From Jeotgalicoccus sp052093725 (GTDB lineage: Bacteria; Bacillota; Bacilli; Staphylococcales; Salinicoccaceae): a stretch of 16,655 nt of DNA. Both the position numbers and the translations under genes were made by a program. Below the pieces are notes generated by a model. It saw nothing but the letters and a program-made list of their open reading frames with translations, was not told the origin of the DNA and did not search any database. Shown here piece by piece: positions 13,912 through 16,655 of the stretch. The stretch is from contig JBQDHL010000031.1 of NCBI GenBank assembly GCA_052093725.1, forward strand, positions 1 to 16,655. The letters are read 5' to 3'. Within the stretch, counting starts at the first letter, position 1. Each line of letters starts with the position of its first letter.

Positions 13912-14331
13912 ATGAAAAATTTTAAATTTATTCTAATCGCCGGATTATCTTTTGCTGCACTAAGCGGGTGTTCTCCTGAAGAAGGTATCACCGAAGAAAA
14001 CAGCGGGAGTATTGAGGCAGCATTCGAAAATGACACAGGAAACGGCAAACTGGAATTACTGACATCAAATATTACAGCTGATAGTAATGAAATTGAAATT
14101 AAAATGCAGGATATCGATGAGAGTAAACCGGCATTTATTACTATCGCAAATGAAACTGTTAATGAAGGTACTGTAGAAAATGATACTGTCTATACATTTT
14201 CAATCGATGATATAAGAGATGCAAAAAGAACAGATTATAAACCCAAAATTCAATTAATCCAAACAGATAATGATAAACTTGACGGTGATATTGTTACTTT
14301 TAAAGAAGTCAGATACAGCGTAGAAGAATAA
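13912..14331 (+). CDS. Small secreted lipoprotein of unknown function (139 aa)
   Basis: The N-terminus MKNFKFILIAGLSFAALSGC is a clear lipoprotein signal: basic start, hydrophobic core and lipobox L17-S18-G19-C20. Cysteine 20 should be lipidated and the rest anchored outside the membrane. The mature part of about 120 residues is acidic and polar, predicted beta-rich (alternating strands such as NEIEIKMQDI, PAFITIANETV, DTVYTFSIDDI), with no recognised domain. The start is ATG 13912 because GGAG lies seven bases before it; an in-frame ATG at 13906 is too close. The gene is flanked on both sides by identical 69-bp segments from the end of cspA, so it borrows a copy of the cspA terminator. This suggests it arrived by insertion or rearrangement. 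Confidence 0.85.
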   Translation: MKNFKFILIAGLSFAALSGCSPEEGITEENSGSIEAAFENDTGNGKLELLTSNITADSNEIEIKMQDIDESKPAFITIANETVNEGTVENDTVYTFSIDDIRDAKRTDYKPKIQLIQTDNDKLDGDIVTFKEVRYSVEE

Positions 14332-14343
14332 CACATGTATCTT

Positions 14344-14412
14344 GTTGAAACTGTTTAATAAATAGTTTAATTTTTAAGAGACACCTCCGGGTGTCTCTTT
14401 TTTTGTCTTTTA
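14344..14412 (+). repeat. 69-bp direct repeat, copy 2 (duplicated cspA tail and terminator)
   Basis: An exact copy of 13773-13841, beginning 12 bases after the lipoprotein stop. The five cspA codons inside it are not part of any open gene here, so this copy is a non-coding relic that only contributes the terminator. Confidence 0.97.
14376..14404 (+). terminator. Rho-independent terminator of the lipoprotein gene (duplicate of the cspA terminator)
   Basis: The same 10-bp stem, TCCG loop and T-run as the cspA terminator, base for base, now after the lipoprotein gene. Confidence 0.95.
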
Positions 14413-14449
14413 TATTTATTTGATTACTTCCGTCTAAGGAAAAGTTTAG

Positions 14450-14455
14450 TATAAT
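14450..14455 (+). promoter_or_regulatory. Possible -10 element before the beta-helix/AAA+ gene
   Basis: A perfect TATAAT 41 bases before the start codon, downstream of the duplicated terminator. No good -35 hexamer stands 16-18 bases upstream, so the promoter would need an activator or is weak. Confidence 0.4.
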
Positions 14456-14496
14456 GAGTAATATTAACAGCAAACTGTAATACGGAGGTCTTTTGT

Positions 14497-16655
14497 ATGG
14501 GGAAAGATATATACGTAGGTGATGGAAGAAAAGAAATTATTTTCCAGGATATTTTTAATAATATACAAAATGGCGACCGGGTGATTATGTCTGAAACAAA
14601 ATCTTTTCACACTTTGACCGATGGACTCACTGTTCCTGAAGACGGTGAACTTGAAATCGTGGGAAGAGCAGGCGAGGACGTCATTGTCAGCGCAGGTATG
14701 ACAGTCTACGGACAGTTGATATTGAGAAACCTAACCTTGGACCTATCACTGACAGATGCAAATGCCGGTGAAAGAATTTACGTCGACGGCGGCACACTAA
14801 TTTTAGAAAGTGTTAAAATTATCGGCAGTACACGTACGGCGAGTCCGGTTATGGTTAATAGCGGTAAAGTAAAGATGAACAGTTCAACAGTTAAAAATAA
14901 TGCTGAGCAAAGTTATGGTATTGAATTGAAACATACCAGTACCGGCAGCGTGATGAATTGTAATGTTGACGGCTTTGTAGTTACAGATTCAACGATAGGG
15001 GTATATGATTCAAATGTTTATAATGGTGTCTATATTAAAGAAAAGGCAACATTTGAGGGAGGGAACACGCATTTTAACTTCGCAGATGCAGTTAATCCCC
15101 GAAATATTTACTGTACCGATAGTACTCTGATATTAAAATATTCAAGTGTAACAGGAGATAAAATAGATAATCCTATTCGTGCTTTTGGCAGCGATCTGTA
15201 CTTAATTGAGATGAGTATGACGAATGTCAGAGCGAATGGTTTCGCACTGGAGCTGAATACGGGAAGTGTTGCGAACATCAGTATCTGTAAAATACGGGGG
15301 GTATTTGCGAAATCATCTACAGTGCAAATCGACGGTGATGTCACAGTTTATAATTTCTTGGAACTGTACGATAAAAGCCGCATAACAGGTGCGGATCTAA
15401 AGGTCTATATCGCACCACCGAATTATTCGATGCAGGTGACAGAAGGTTCATCAGTCGAGCTTGAAATACTTAATTCACGTTTTTCACCTGTAATCAAAGT
15501 GGATAATTCTATATTTAAAGTGGCAGAAAGCAATGTGGAGAGAGATGTTATAAATATTGATGCTATTGGTAATACGGATATTGAAGGTGACAATATTAAC
15601 ATACGTGAACTGGATAATGCTGCAAAGCAGCAGACTTCAGAAGAACCCGACAGGAATACAATGAATACCGGCAGTAATGCACTTGAAGAGCTGAACGAGA
15701 TGATTGGACTTTCAGAAGTGAAAGCTTCGGTCAGAAAATTTATTAACTTAACTAAAGTAAATAAACAGAAGAAAGAACGCGGACTGCCGGCAAGGCAGTC
15801 ATCGCTACATTCAGTTTATCTGGGCAATCCAGGTACCGGAAAAACGACTGTTGCAAGACTCGTCGGTCAGGTTCTTTATCAGGAAGGCGTCCTTAAATCG
15901 AATAAGTTTGTCGAAGTATCACGTCAAGATCTTGTATCGGGTTTTATCGGCAAGACTTCTGAAATTACACTTGAGAAACTAAAAGAAGCTCATGGCGGTG
16001 TATTTTTCGTCGATGAAGCATATACACTGAATTCAGGCGGTGGCTCGACAAATTACGGTCAGGAAGCTCTCGATACGATACTGAAATATATGGAAGACAA
16101 CCGCGACAGCATCATGATAATTTTTGCAGGGTACACGAAAGAGATGTACGACTTCTTTAATATGAACCCGGGACTTAAATCAAGAATTCCACATTACTTT
16201 AATTTTGAAGATTATACACAAGATGAATTATCTGAGATTGGTATTAAAGAACTGAAGAAAGAGCAATATCTATTCGATGAAACGAAGTATATGAAAGAAC
16301 TGAAGAAAAATTATAAACGCGGCAGCGATACGAGCAATGCGAGGTTTGTTCGCAACTTTAACGAAGCGCTAATTCTTGAACAATCAAACAGAGTCGCAGA
16401 AGCCCAGCTTTCGGAATCGGAAGATTTTTTAAAGATTATCGAAGAAGACTGGAATAATGCACTTGGTGTAAATGAAGATGAATCATCAAAAAGTCTTGCA
16501 TCTATTCATAGAGAACTGGATAATTTAACCGGACTGGAATCCGTTAAACAGTTTATAAATAAGTTAATAAAAGAAGCTCAAGCAAATAAAATGTTTGAAG
16601 AACGCGGCATGGACATCGGCAGTTCAAGTTATCACATGGTATTTACCGGACCACC
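14497..16655 (+). CDS. Parallel beta-helix protein fused to tandem CbxX/CfqX (SpoVK/EccA-like) AAA+ ATPases, 3' end missing
   Basis: An uninterrupted frame from ATG 14497 (preceded by ACGGAGGTC) to the window edge, at least 719 codons. Residues about 45-375 are repeated short strands with the pattern of right-handed parallel beta-helix coils (for example GGTLILESVKIIGS, SGKVKMNSSTVKNN, SDLYLIEMSMTNV). There is no signal peptide, so it should be cytosolic. After a polar linker, a first AAA+ module begins near 396 (LEELNEMIGLSEVKASV). It has Walker A GNPGTGKTT (443-451), Walker B FFVDEA (503-508; D506, E507) and an arginine finger candidate R563 in NPGLKSR. A second module starts near 672 (HRELDNLTGLESVKQF) and is cut in its Walker A (TGPP). 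CbxX-type ATPases include rubisco activase CbbX, SpoVK and EccA of type VII secretion. The role here is unknown; the helix may bind or present the remodelled partner. Confidence 0.88.
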   Translation, partial: MGKDIYVGDGRKEIIFQDIFNNIQNGDRVIMSETKSFHTLTDGLTVPEDGELEIVGRAGEDVIVSAGMTVYGQLILRNLTLDLSLTDANAGERIYVDGGTLILESVKIIGSTRTASPVMVNSGKVKMNSSTVKNNAEQSYGIELKHTSTGSVMNCNVDGFVVTDSTIGVYDSNVYNGVYIKEKATFEGGNTHFNFADAVNPRNIYCTDSTLILKYSSVTGDKIDNPIRAFGSDLYLIEMSMTNVRANGFALELNTGSVANISICKIRGVFAKSSTVQIDGDVTVYNFLELYDKSRITGADLKVYIAPPNYSMQVTEGSSVELEILNSRFSPVIKVDNSIFKVAESNVERDVINIDAIGNTDIEGDNINIRELDNAAKQQTSEEPDRNTMNTGSNALEELNEMIGLSEVKASVRKFINLTKVNKQKKERGLPARQSSLHSVYLGNPGTGKTTVARLVGQVLYQEGVLKSNKFVEVSRQDLVSGFIGKTSEITLEKLKEAHGGVFFVDEAYTLNSGGGSTNYGQEALDTILKYMEDNRDSIMIIFAGYTKEMYDFFNMNPGLKSRIPHYFNFEDYTQDELSEIGIKELKKEQYLFDETKYMKELKKNYKRGSDTSNARFVRNFNEALILEQSNRVAEAQLSESEDFLKIIEEDWNNALGVNEDESSKSLASIHRELDNLTGLESVKQFINKLIKEAQANKMFEERGMDIGSSSYHMVFTGP

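Noticed and set aside
13773..14412. An insertion sequence or transposon bounded by the 69-bp repeats
   Set aside because: There is no transposase, no terminal inverted repeats, and the repeat is far longer than a normal target-site duplication.
15108..15344. 78-residue minus-strand frame inside the beta-helix coding region
   Set aside because: It is antisense to the long open gene that runs to the window end, and has no supporting signals.

Overview
The window looks like chromosomal DNA of a low-GC Gram-positive bacterium, most likely a member of the Staphylococcaceae (for example the Jeotgalicoccus/Salinicoccus/Macrococcus side of the family). This is inferred from the A/T-rich codon use, strong AGGAGG-type ribosome binding sites, BceAB-type peptide transporter genes, a RocA-type dehydrogenase and a 66-residue CspA that closely resemble the staphylococcal versions as I remember them. 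No database search was possible. The sequence is a draft scaffold: 100 Ns at 2105-2204 mark an assembly gap that abuts a 41-bp tandem repeat.

Layout. (1) 1-2056: the end of an ABC ATPase gene overlapping a 645-residue BceB/VraG-type permease gene, closed by a terminator. (2) 2105-2338: the gap, then three tandem 41-bp repeat units. (3) 2339-3676, minus strand: a queuosine operon. A promoter is followed by a preQ1-I riboswitch, an intrinsic terminator, queF and a YhhQ-type queuosine-precursor transporter. (4) 3771-4679: an alpha/beta-hydrolase, convergent with a 71-residue protein of unknown function whose stop codon lies inside its own terminator hairpin. (5) 4995-8134: a GNAT acetyltransferase and two adjacent M20 amidohydrolases, the second AbgA-like. 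(6) 8145-9831: a monocistronic rocA/pruA (proline/arginine catabolism) with its own promoter and terminator. (7) 9851-11446: a CitMHS-family citrate transporter behind a promoter, two cre-like sites and a pair of 13-bp direct repeats. (8) 11524-13423: a small two-helix membrane protein, then a membrane-anchored thermonuclease with a long coiled coil and a C-terminal Excalibur motif. (9) 13442-14412: cspA with a long leader, then a small lipoprotein gene bracketed by two identical 69-bp segments carrying the end of cspA and its terminator. (10) 14497 to the window end: an open gene of at least 719 codons encoding an N-terminal parallel beta-helix fused to tandem CbxX/CfqX (SpoVK/EccA-like) AAA+ modules.

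Most of the window is housekeeping and nutrient metabolism: peptide-antibiotic defence, queuosine supply, amidohydrolase salvage, glutamate-semialdehyde oxidation and citrate uptake under carbon-catabolite control. The most unusual parts are at the right end: the beta-helix/double AAA+ protein and the lipoprotein cassette framed by a duplicated cspA terminator.
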